Source of the DNA: Silene latifolia
Taxonomy: Eukaryota; Streptophyta; Magnoliopsida; Caryophyllales; Caryophyllaceae
DNA: 64,000 nt
Assembly (NCBI RefSeq): GCF_048544455.1
Contig: NC_133526.1
Span: forward strand, 2,744,001 to 2,808,000
Direction of reading: 5' to 3'
A program made the position numbers and the translations under genes. Shown piece after piece: positions 11,600 to 22,400 of the stretch. The first letter of the stretch is position 1. Every line of letters starts with the position of its first letter. Below the pieces are notes generated by a model. That model was not told the origin of the DNA. It saw only the letters and a list, made by a program, of their open reading frames with translations, and ran no database searches.

Positions 11600-14359
11600 T
11601 TAGGCAGTGATGGCAGCATTGAGAGCACTGTGAACATCTATACCAATCTGGGCTTCAGCTTTCTCCAAGTCGGTGGATGCTGAGCTGAGCTTCTGAGTGA
11701 ATTCTGCAAGCCCCTTCTGAACAGCGGCTTGGTCAATGCGGTCAATAGGTACAGCCTCGACAGCAACTATGTCGGCATATGAGTTGGAGTGGATGACTGC
11801 AAAGCCACTGCTAATAAAGTACTTGGACACCTCGGTTCCTTCGTGGACCGACATGATACCAGGTTTCAGCTCGGCTATTGTGGCCACATGACCTGGTAGA
11901 ACACCCATTTGACCAGTGGTTGCAGGAACTATGACCATATCGACCTGAAACCCGGTGAAAAAAAAAAGAGGAAAACTGGTCAGAATCTTTTTGAGAGAAA
12001 GACCGTGATAATAATAACAAGACGCATCAGTATCGCCCATGTGTTTTTTCCTTCCTCAAAACAGTTTACACTTTACATACTGGGTTTTCAGAGTGACAAG
12101 GGAAATAAATAAAAACAAAAGAAAGAAAATTGCATATAGCAGAAGAAGCCATTTACAGCAGCAGCAAAAAGCTAATCACGCAAGCATTTGTAATAAAATA
12201 GACGCTTGATGACAAAGTAACAGTCTCACTAGACCTGACAACTGAATCCGAGACTGCCATCTCTCAAATACTGATTTTACGCCCAAGTACTCTAAACTGG
12301 CAAAACATGATAATGTGAATTCAAATAGGTGAACACAGACACAGCACACCATTTTTTCTTTTGACTTGGTAACCTTAGAGTTAAAGGCCTATGCTCTATA
12401 GGTCAATCTTTTATCCCTTCCAAATGCCAGCATTCACAATCGCTTTTTGGCGAAAATATCATGAGAAATCTTTGTCGATATTAGCTGCCCAACCAGCTTT
12501 GCTCTCCGTGTAGCATTAAAAAAGAATTGAAGAGCTAAGTTTTAAACTTCTAATTGACATTCTACACATCTATAACACACTAATTGCCACTGCGAAGACT
12601 AATAAACAGGTAAACAACACACCTGCAAGATCCGGTTTCAAATGGATCATATTAACGATGATGGTTTGGAAATGATTTTTTGGCGTTAAGTTCATTAATA
12701 ATACACAAGTATTAGATAAAGTGGAAATTAACACTCTTTCTGAAGATACTGAACCAGAGGTTGATGACATGCACCAATAGAGAAAGAGTTACGGTGAATA
12801 TATTCGTATGATGGTTACAACAAAACCAATACCCAGTATCTTAATATTCTTGTACGACTGAAAATCTGCGACATTTTTATCCTCTATATATAAAATGCAT
12901 CACAACAAAACCAACACCCAGAATATTTATCATGTCAAACATCCACCTCTTTCTAGCTGTCAATATGACAACAGAGAACCAGAGGTTAAGGTATCCTTTG
13001 GTCACATTTCTATTTGGGATAGTTTAATCTTCATATGAACATAACTATATTATGATCAAGTCCTAACGGGCAGCCGGGCAGGTCTGTAACAAGCATCTAA
13101 AACTCTCGATTACTGGGTCACACAACTGACAGATAACTTGAGAAAGCTCTTTCTTCTCGCTGACGTACAGATTGTAACAATTCACCGCAGTCTACAGTTC
13201 TACACACAGGTACTACAAACCGCATCACCATTGAGAAAGCAATACAAGCGCACAACTCAAGAAAAACCAGGAATGCCAGACATTCCATCAGTTGAAAGCA
13301 GCCTCCTATTACGGATTTATGAGATGAGAGTTTGACCAATGCAATGCAGAAAGTCACCAGTATATACGAACAATGTCACTCTCAAAGATAGCGAGTTAAA
13401 ACCTTCATCCTCCTACCCTTCAGCTTTGCCTATACTACTATTACTTATTACAAGACAACTAAACAGCAAACCATGACCACTACAATCATTCAGAACACAA
13501 CCAGACTGAAAATTTTACGACATACACGCTATATGGGATACTCAATGTAATTCAGAGACATCAAACTTAAACTACAATCATGTAGCTTAAATGTGCACTC
13601 TAATTCAAAAGTCAGCGTCAAATGAATCCTCTGTCAACCCAATTCACAATAAATTCCAACAAAAACACAATCTCACAGGTTTTAATTAGGGTTAGATACA
13701 AAATCACAGATCAATTCAAAACCCTAACACACTCAAAACTACCCAGATACCAAAAAATCAACAAACCCAGATCATAAATACCATCAAATTAACCAATTCA
13801 ATATAAGACATCATCTTTACACAAATCACAACAGAAAAAATTCAGAATCCATAAACATAAACCAGATAAAAGAGTAAACCAATAAAAAAGTCGTGTTGTA
13901 AGACCGTCTTATTCTATAATTGTTGAATTACCTGCAACCACATTGATCACAAAAATCAACAAACAAACCCAGATCACAAAAACCATCAAATCAACCAATG
14001 CATATAAAAAAACATCATTTTTACACAATTACATCAAAAATTGAAAACCCAGAAACATAAATAAATAAATAAATAAATAAAACAAATCAGATAAAAGGGT
14101 AAACCTCTTTGGAAGAAAGGAGAGAAGAATACGGAAGAGCAAGATTAACAGTAAGCTTAGAAGGAATAGCTGAAGGAATTGGAGGTCGAGGTTTCATGTA
14201 TGAAGATGGAGTATTTGGAGGATCTAAATTTGGTATCATTTTCTTCCATGTGTTTACAAATGTGTCGTCTGGTGGTGTTGCCACCGCTTGCGCCGCCGTG
14301 GAGAGTGGCCGTGATCTGGTGGATTGCCGGAGGAGATTGGTTGCTGCGTGGCGTAGCAT
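11600..14359 (-). CDS. ATP16: ATP synthase subunit delta', mitochondrial (F1 complex)
   Basis: Central-stalk subunit of mitochondrial F1-ATPase (plant delta-prime, equivalent to bacterial epsilon). Exon 1 is 14359-14105 and exon 2 is 11944-11600, joined in phase 0 after codon 85 across a 2,160-bp intron with GT-AG ends, giving 199 residues; relatives are about 200. The N-terminus [16 protein letters not shown] is basic and hydroxylated without acidic residues, as in a mitochondrial presequence. Exon 2 begins [19 protein letters not shown], the beta-sandwich signature of the epsilon family, and ends with the helical region [19 protein letters not shown]. In Arabidopsis (AT5G47030) the gene also neighbours LON2. 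The ATG at 14357-14359 was chosen because it opens the presequence; an upstream in-frame ATG would translate MITE sequence. A Tourist-like MITE begins 25 bp upstream, so the 5' UTR must be very short or MITE-derived. Confidence 0.95.
11945..14104 (-). other. ATP delta-prime intron; no gene seen
   Basis: This 2.16-kb A/T-rich intron contains no convincing coding sequence, TIR element or RNA gene on either strand. It has AAACCCTAA-like words (13686-13700 and 13721-13732), the telo-box type found near many plant translation and organelle genes, towards the exon 1 end. Short ATAAATAA runs occur near 14058. Confidence 0.6.
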
Positions 14360-14384
14360 TTTGATGGATTGTGGGAGGAATTGA

Positions 14385-14684
14385 GGGGGTGTTTGGTTAG
14401 AGCTTTTGGAATGGATTGGAATGGATTCAAGCCATTCCAATGTTTGGTTGGAGCATTTTGGAATGGAGTTAGATACCCGATGGATTCTAACTCCATTCCA
14501 ACCCATTAGAATCTCATACCCATCTTTCTCCCCAAGGTTCCAACTCCATTCCATCCCACACATTATTATTCCCATTCCCGGATTGAACCAAACAACTTTA
14601 AACAGGTATGGGGTTCTAACTCCATACCTCCTTGGAGTTAAAATCCATTCCATTCCATACCTAATGTTTGAACCAAACGCCCCC
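14385..14684. mobile_element. Tourist-like MITE immediately upstream of the ATP delta-prime start codon
   Basis: A 300-bp element with terminal inverted repeats GGGGGTGTTTGGTT (left) and GGGGGCGTTTGGTT (right, reverse complement), flanked by TGA at 14382-14384 and 14685-14687. The interior is built from repeated GGAATGGA/TCCATTCC words and is itself partly palindromic. The three-base target duplication and TIR fit a PIF/Harbinger (Tourist) MITE. The inner edge lies 25 bp from the ATP delta-prime ATG. Confidence 0.8.
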
Positions 14685-14754
14685 TGAGATGTTTGGGTTG
14701 ATTAATGAAGAAAGGAGAGATTGGAGAAAGCGAGGTGTTGAAAATATTGAAGCT

Positions 14755-15252
14755 TGTGCACTTGCAAAAAGGTCAACCGGGTCGGTTGCGGATCGGGTTA
14801 ATTTGGGTTGTCTCGACTTTATGTTATATCGGGTTGGGATTAGACCTGATAAAATTAACCCGATTCGAAAAGACTGACTCGAGACCCGAAATTGATCCGA
14901 ACTGTCGAACTCGAATGACACCCGAAACCCGAATTGACCCGACCCAAGCTTTCATGGATCTGTAATAGACCGGACCCAAAATGATCCGACCCGAAACCAC
15001 TCAACCCGAAAATTACCCGACGAAATATAACTTTAATTGACCTCAAAAGACATGAAATGCCCTTGTCTCTCTCTTAATCATTAACCCGAAAATGACTCGA
15101 CCGAAATAACTCGACCCGATTGACCCGAAACAGACCTGACCAACAAACCCGAAACAGACGTAAACCCGAAATAACGCGACCCGGCCCGAACTAACTCGAA
15201 AATTTGAAAAACCAGAAATGACTCGATCCGTTGACCCGTTTTGCCAGTTCTA
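14755..15252. mobile_element. GGGTCGGGT-rich TIR element, probably hAT-like
   Basis: The left part reads TTGCAAAAAGGTCAACCGGG; the right end reverse complement is TAGAACTGGCAAAACGGGTC. The interior consists of many CCCGA/GGGTC words in opposite orientation in the two halves. The right terminus resembles the element at 42402-42840, whose boundaries are proven by an empty site. Left boundary approximate. Confidence 0.5.
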
Positions 15253-15511
15253 GTTGGGATGGGTCCATTGATGTTCGGGTCGAATTTGGATTTGTTACTA
15301 TTAAATTATTTTGGGATAATGGTCAGTGTGTAACAATAATTTATTTGGGTTAGTTCATATTGAATCGGGTCAATTTGTATCGACTCTATATGTATGTGTG
15401 AGATTTTGACAAGAGGAGAGGTGGGTGCCTAATGGCTAGTAGACCCGACAAACTGATTGGTTAGATTGTATGCGGGTAGAGTTAATTCGGATTTGGTTGT
15501 TTGATCTCTAA

Positions 15512-16395
15512 GACCATCCGCATTAGTGAATATTCACCAATTTTCACTCTACACTTTTTCACCTATTCTCTCTCCAATTTACCATCCACCTCACATTTCC
15601 ACTCACCACCAAAATTTACCAAAAAACATCAAGAAAACAACCACATCAACAAATACTCAGTTTTCCTTTTATTTCATACTTTATTATAACCCACACTATC
15701 CACCGCAACATATTTATGTTTACTTCATTTTCATTATTTGCAATCATATAAAATTTTCGATTTTATAATTTATTATTTTTATTGTTATTATTGCAAATTC
15801 GATTTTCTTTTTTTTTCAACGTTTTTTTTGCATATAAATTAAGGTAAATTCGAAACTCACACTTTTTTCATTTTTTTTACAATATTTAATCTCGAGTCAT
15901 TATTTAACACGGATATTTTCTTATTTTAAATAAAGATAGAAAATAGTACATTGCAGTAAGAAAATTAAGTAAAGAGAAAATAAAAGAAGAAGTGTAAGGA
16001 AATATGTGGATATTAGGCCCATTTTATAGAGGGTAAAAAAAATATGAATTGTGTTTTTTTTTTAAAAAAAAAAATTATTTTTGGAATATTACCGTTCTAA
16101 TTTTTCTGCAAATATAACCGTTGATAATAAAATGCACTGTTGGGGGAGAGGGACACATGGCAGATTTTGAGTGGCCAATTGAATTGATAAAGAAAAAACA
16201 AAAAAAAAAAAAGTGAAATGAACTCCTCCTGCAAAAGTAACTAGAGGCCCACTTTCTGATTTCTCACCAAGTTTCGAACATGCGAAATTTTCGTCCAAGT
16301 ATCTGTGCCATTATTGCCAAGTTGTATACTTTTTGCATTTTAATATTGTTTTTCTCTTTTCACGAAAATTGGTGAAGAGTGCGTTGTGGATGGTC
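15512..16395. mobile_element. 884-bp PIF/Harbinger-type MITE (element A)
   Basis: Termini GACCATCCGCATTAGTG (left) and, reverse-complemented, GACCATCCACAACGCAC (right), followed inside on both ends by CTTCACCAATTTTC-like sequence. Flanked by TAA at 15509-15511 and 16396-16398, the usual PIF/Harbinger target. The interior is AT-rich and non-coding. The right-hand TAA is also the left target of element B. Confidence 0.75.
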
Positions 16396-16398
16396 TAA

Positions 16399-16773
16399 GG
16401 CCCTGTTCTTTTGGGCTGAAACTTATCTGATCTGAACTGAACTGAACTTATAGGATCTGAACTGAACTTATTGAATCTGAACTGAACTGAACTTATAGGA
16501 TCTGAACTGAACTTATAGGATTTGAACTGAACTTAACTTAACTTATAGGATCTGAAGTTAACTTAAATTAAGTGAGATATAGGATCTGAACTGAACTTAT
16601 AGGATCTGAACTGAACTGAACTTATAGGATCTGAACTGAACTTATTGGATCTGAACTGAACTGAACTTATTGGATCTGAACTGAACTTATAGGATCTGAA
16701 CTGAACTAAACTAAACTTATAGGATCTGAAGTGAACTTAAATTAAGTGACTTGAAATCCAAAAGAACAGGGCC
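16399..16773. mobile_element. 375-bp Tourist-like MITE with internal minisatellite (element B)
   Basis: Perfect 16-bp terminal inverted repeats GGCCCTGTTCTTTTGG, with TAA at 16396-16398 and 16774-16776. Almost the whole interior is a tandem array of CTGAACTGAACTTATAGGAT-type units (about 20-27 bp, ten or more copies). It was inserted exactly in the TAA bordering element A. Confidence 0.85.
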
Positions 16774-17057
16774 TAAGTATTTAGGTTGGATGGGTTATTT
16801 GGGTTCAAGTTAGTTTTATATGGGTTGTTATGAAGTTATATAGTCAAATCAAATGATATCAGGTCAACTTGGGTTGCGGGTTAAATTCAGGCATTTATTT
16901 GTGAACAAGTAGGGTTATTCGGATCAGGTTAAGTGGCTAAGTGGAGTAGGAACATTTGAATAAAACAACTTGTATGATTGAAATTTAAGTTGAGTTGGCA
17001 AAGTTGATATTTACTCGTTTTAAAATGACTTAATTTGAAGTTAGTCGGTTAAAGAAT

Positions 17058-17643
17058 GGGAAATATAGCAAATTATCTCATAAGTTTGATACTATGTGTA
17101 ATTAAGCCCTTTTAACTTATAAATATAGCAAATAGGCCCCATAAATTTAATAATAAAATTCACCACATATCTTATTTTTAATAATAAAATTAATAAAATT
17201 TACTAAATTAAATATATTTACTATTATTAAAAGTCAAAATTATTGATCAAATATAATCCTAAAATTCCTAATTATTAGAAAACATGCTCAAAATTTTTTT
17301 TTTTTTTTTTTTTTTTGGTGCAAAAATATTCATGATATGAGAATTTTTATTTTTTAGTCAAGTTACAATGAAAAGTTATATGCCCAAAATTTTTTTGGGC
17401 TTAAATTTGGTTCACATTTTTTGTTGAATATGTAAATATTGTATTTAATTTTTAGTAGATATATTTAAAATGATTTTTATGATAGAAAAAAATAGGTTTT
17501 AGTTAAAAAAATGGTAGAAAAATTGATTTGGGCTTAATTGCACATTCTTGAAAACTTATGGGAATAATTTGTTACAAGTGAAATTTAGGGGGTTGAATTG
17601 CACATAATACATAAATTATGGGGGTAATTTGCTACTTCCCCGA
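17058..17643. mobile_element. MULE-type MITE with 9-bp target duplication
   Basis: Left end GGGAAATATAGCAAATTA and right end (reverse complement) GGGGAAGTAGCAAATTACC are imperfect inverted repeats. The direct repeat TTAAAGAAT flanks at 17049-17057 and 17644-17652. A 9-bp duplication is typical of Mutator-like elements. The interior is AT-rich, non-coding, and includes a run of over 20 T around 17295. Confidence 0.7.
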
Positions 17644-17680
17644 TTAAAGAATAACTACTGATAAAAAATGGTATCCTATA

Positions 17681-17767
17681 CTCCCTCCGTCCTGATTGAC
17701 AGTGATCTATTTGACTTTTATGAGGAGGATTTTAAACAAAGATAATTATTGATCAGGATAAAGGGAG
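17681..17767. mobile_element. Stowaway-type MITE
   Basis: An 87-bp element beginning CTCCCTCCGTCCTGAT and ending ATCAGGATAAAGGGAG, flanked by TA at 17679-17680 and 17768-17769. These are the standard Stowaway TIR and target. Confidence 0.85.
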
Positions 17768-18103
17768 TACTGGAAAACGTCGTGTATTATTTATAAGAGC
17801 TGAACTATATATTAGTACAAGCCTATAAGGTACCTTCATTAGAACTTAGAAGGTATAGCTCTACAGTACAAAAGTACCCAAAAACACATCAGCTCACTAT
17901 TTACTATAGCTCCTTAAACCAAATTTATCCAACTCACTAAAAAAATCCGAGGGCAGTCGAAAATTCTAAACCAGCTTCTACAATCCTGATTACTCAACAT
18001 CAGTCACTATAACTGCATATGTACAAGTATGAACATATGTACATGGAAAGGGTGGTTATGTCGATCACTGGGCTCGAAGTTTGGTAAAATTACTGACCAG
18101 AAA

Positions 18104-19426
18104 CTACGATACATGAGCCCAAAAGGCATCTGGATCAGGACTATACAAGGATGAATCTGGGATTTCTAAGTTTGCCAGGTGCCAGTCGACAAAGCGGGCT
18201 TGAATACACTTCAGTAACAGCAGGAGCAAGGGTAGAAGCCACCACACATCATAATCTCTGTTAACAGAAGGTAATTAAGAAACTAAAGTTGGAAAGCAGG
18301 TAAATGATGTCGTAAATAAACGGGAAAAAGGGTAACTCATACTTTGGATTAGTCAATATTCTTAAAACGATGAAAGACAGGTAAAAAGTTTGTGTGATTG
18401 TAATAACCTTTTCATGTTTCCAGCATTTCTGTGTTCTGATTTCCTGACAGAATGAATCAAGTAGTCGAGTAAGCCGGATGCAAACGCCATAACCTGCAAA
18501 TAGTGGTAAGAAGTTGAACAAAATCAGAGAGGCATCATCTTTCGGTTTAATTAAGAATGACACTTGAAAGAAAAGTTGAATCCACCGATTATCACTCAAA
18601 AAACATATCTCGATTTTTAGAATAAGATAAAAGCTGAACATAAGCTTTTGTATGAGAAAATCGACAGGCTCAAAGCAAATTGATGCCCTAAGCAGCAATA
18701 ATGCCCGTTAATAAAATTCCAGACCGGGTTATGTTATTTCTCAATATATTACACCCCACTTAAACGTCGAGATATATGGTCGCATCGAATTAAAAGAATT
18801 CAATTTTCAAGCTTCACAAATAAATGACGAATAAACACATTTAGTCATGCGACTAGTTCCTCATTTTTATACCATTCTTACCAGGAAGAAAGGGATGGGA
18901 AACACACGAGCATTTTACATGAACAGAAACGTAACTTTTAATTCAAAATGTTGGTGAACTTAAGGGTAAGCAAGACATACAATGTTTGATAGAGATGTGG
19001 CATTCCATAAAGCATACATACGAGCAAGTGAAGCCCTTCTATGCCCTTGGCTGAATAGGGCATTCAAACCCGCAGGAAATGGAGATAGGAGAGATAAAGG
19101 AAGAATAAGCAAGACGACGAGAAACGCCCAGAGAGAAATCCAGTAAAACTGAATCAGCATGAGGAGAGTGACTGAAAGATCAGCTAAAATCATGATTATG
19201 ATGAACAGCTGCAAAGTATCCTGGATCACATAAACAATAATGAGTAAATACCAATAGTACCAAGAACGAGTCTAAAAAATTTTGAATTCTAAAAAATAAG
19301 GAGTATCATTTTGGCGTCTTGAGGTGCGAGCTAATTCTACTTTAATTCTCCCAGGTTTCACAAATTTCTCTTCGCTGCCCAAGCTTCGAGTGATTTTACA
19401 GTTTGGTCATTAGTGACATAAAGTGT

Positions 19427-19466
<40 letters not shown>

Positions 19467-22400
19467 TCAGAGCCTTAATCCCAAAATGATTTGGGGTCGG
19501 CTGACATGAATCATCCTTTAGAACCGTGCATGGGTGAACGCACACCTCAAAATGCGAACAAAGTAGAAAAAGAAAAATGAAAAACAAAAGGGAAAGTGAA
19601 ACATAATACAAAAGTCAAGGTAAACTTATAGGTTTTAAAAATCGAAGTGTAATATAATCAAAATTTAAAGTACTCTGTAGTTCAGTAAATTTGTTAATGA
19701 TCACCTTAGCATTTTATTTAATGTTATTTTGTTAATGATCACCTTAGATAAATTTTGACATTGTTATAACTTAGCTCACTGAAGTGAGAAATCTCGGAAA
19801 CCTCAAGCCACCAAAATGAGAAATTGTTTAAAACTTTTGGGTACCATAGTAGAATTAGCCCAAATCTCGTGGAAACAAAGAGAAAATATTCGTTATAAAT
19901 TCAGTCAATAACATGAACATCATACATACTAACCTGAGAGCCAACAGGTCTTGTATTGCGCAGAAATACGGAAAATGGAAAGAAGTAGTCTTTTCTAAAT
20001 TCAAGCGACTTCAATGTTGCCTCATTTATAATAGCTCCATTTATTAGTCCATTTGTCCTCCGACTTAATGCTTGACTTGTGAAGCTTTGTGGCCTATAGC
20101 GCTTTTCTGCTGTTTTATCATTTCTCCTTAAATAATGCAAACAACAAGCTTAGTCGGGATGTGGAAGAATACTAGAAAATGCAAGAGAGAATTTATCTGA
20201 CCAACAGTAAATATTCTCGGAGGAAAACAAAACAGTTCCTTTAAGTAATTAGATCAAACGCTTTACCCTAGTGGACCATGTAAGAAATTCTTTCGTGGAA
20301 CGTGCAAGAATTTTTTAAGCAGCTCTAACTCAGAGTCACAGTAACAGAATTTAGAGCCCAAATATACCGGAGCATTTGTATGAAGTACCGGGGTAGTAAT
20401 AGTATTTAAACTGCAAAAGACAAATTTTTAATAGATATCGTGTATGGTGAGGATTTTGCAACTTGCCTTGAGGACTCGACAATGTTCATGTCCAAAGAGG
20501 TAGGCTGAGGCGTATTGTGCGTACTGTAATCATCGATCACTACTACCCAAATACCCAGTTGACAGTAGCCAGAGGCTGTGCCATGAAACCAACCAAGATC
20601 AATCCTGACTCCATGACGACTTAGCTGAGGATTTGCGTGACTATTAACCCAACATATTACAGGAGCAAGAGTTGAGCGAATGAATCCATGTCGTACTGTT
20701 CTTAAATAAGCATTGAGACCAGCCACCAAATGATTCCATATAGAGCTAGGAACATGCTGAAACAAATATCAAAGGCAATATTACATTATCACTAGCATGC
20801 ATCGCATGTTCTTACCAAGGTACTGGTGGGGAGTAAGTGAAGGAATACCTGAGCAACGAGATTAGTTAACAATGCATCACTGTGGAGACTATAAGGTGAC
20901 ATATAACTTCCATCTCCACCAAATATTATGCACAAAGGGAACCTTTTTCGTGTGATTGACACAATGTCTACACGCTTCTCATCACCTCCTAGAAAGAAAT
21001 CGATATAGGCAGCCATCAAGTCAGGTGTTCCACCAACCTGCAAATATTACAAATTTTATTAAAAGCGAGGCGGGAGAAATGGAGAATACATAAACTCTGA
21101 GCTTAAACGCCAAGCACAGGAGTAATGTTGTTGTTGCACTAACTGAACATTATCGCAAAAACGTTTATGGAAATAAAGTACCTTCATCCCTTTATACAAG
21201 GCCCGTGCTCGGCAAGAGCGTAGACATGAGTGATCATATTCTGATTTGACGTATTCCTGAAGACGTTGAAGCTTAACCCTGCGGCGCCATTGTTTCCAGG
21301 ACCAGGCACAAGGACAAGCAAGAACTAGAAGTATACTATGTATGGACCCTTCCCACCAGTCATAAGCAGCAATAGAATTGATATCATCAATAAATCTATT
21401 ATATGCATCTTCGTAACTGAAATGAAGCAAATACAGTTCAATATGTCACGACAACGGTGAGCTGTAGGTTAGCAAAAGTAAATGGACTGTGAATCCTCTT
21501 TTATCATTGTCTTCGACCCAATTCCTTAGACTTGAGGACATCAAGTTACTATAAACATTCCTTATCTTCAACTTTTTTACATGTTTTCTATTTACATATT
21601 GACATTTACCCCAAAACAAATTATGTAGAACCGTTTTTGCCTAGAGTTGCAAAATACTCAATAACAGAATGTTGGCATTTATCATTCATCAAATTTTCTA
21701 TTTCCTGAATAGATAAAAGCTGTTCATGAAATGTCCACTCTCCTGGCAAGGAACTGCGACTGTTGCTGTAACAAAAATATTTATTCAAGGAGCCTCTAGC
21801 AACAATCAACAAATTTGTATATGTCATTTGTCAAACAGCCATCATCTATCAACTGTAACACGAAAGGATAGATTTCTTACACTATCTCTATAATTTTGTA
21901 TGGACGAGAATACGGGAGGTGCCATGGTTCCCTGAAGGTGTTAGGTCCCATGAAGTATAACCTATGCACATGGCTCTGTGTTTCTTCAGTTCTGCCGGGT
22001 CCACTAACCTGAGAGAAGGAGAATATGAAACCCTATACAAAGAAATTTCTCATAGAAACTAGAAAATCTTTCAGCATCGAGAACAAACCTCCGACAGAGA
22101 AAGAAGATGCGGGGAGCGGTAATCACATCGATCTTGCTCAAATGAGTATTTACTATGATAGCCACTGTTTGATCCGATCAATTTCATGCGCAATATATTT
22201 AACAAGAAGCCTAGTGAAACTATACAAAAAATGAGGAGGAGGGAGAATGTCCAAGGCCCTCCAAATGTATACACCAGCTCTTCGAGAGGTGTAAAACAGT
22301 GGGGCATCCTGTATTTGTCGGAAATGCATCTGTATGGGCATGATGGTTGACTCACTCCACCTGTGTTGTTGCTTTAAAGTTGGTGAATAGATCCAAAAAT

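Noticed and set aside
14360-14653. In-frame upstream extension of ATP delta-prime exon 1 to an earlier ATG
   Set aside because: The added residues are translated MITE sequence, and the ATG at 14359 opens a normal mitochondrial presequence.
19426-19466. AAC microsatellite as an independent simple repeat
   Set aside because: It is continuous with SINE-like sequence and is better explained as the SINE's GTT tail on the minus strand.
20464-20467. GT donor at GGCAA|GTTGC for the glycine-rich gene exon 18
   Set aside because: It would end the exon in phase 0, while exon 19 needs a phase-2 partner; the GC donor three bases earlier keeps the conserved reading frame.
21621-21827. 68-codon minus-strand frame inside the glycine-rich gene, considered as an extra exon
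   Set aside because: Exons 15 (ending 21881) and 16 (starting 21416) join in frame directly, completing GTT across the junction; the frame lies wholly in the intron.
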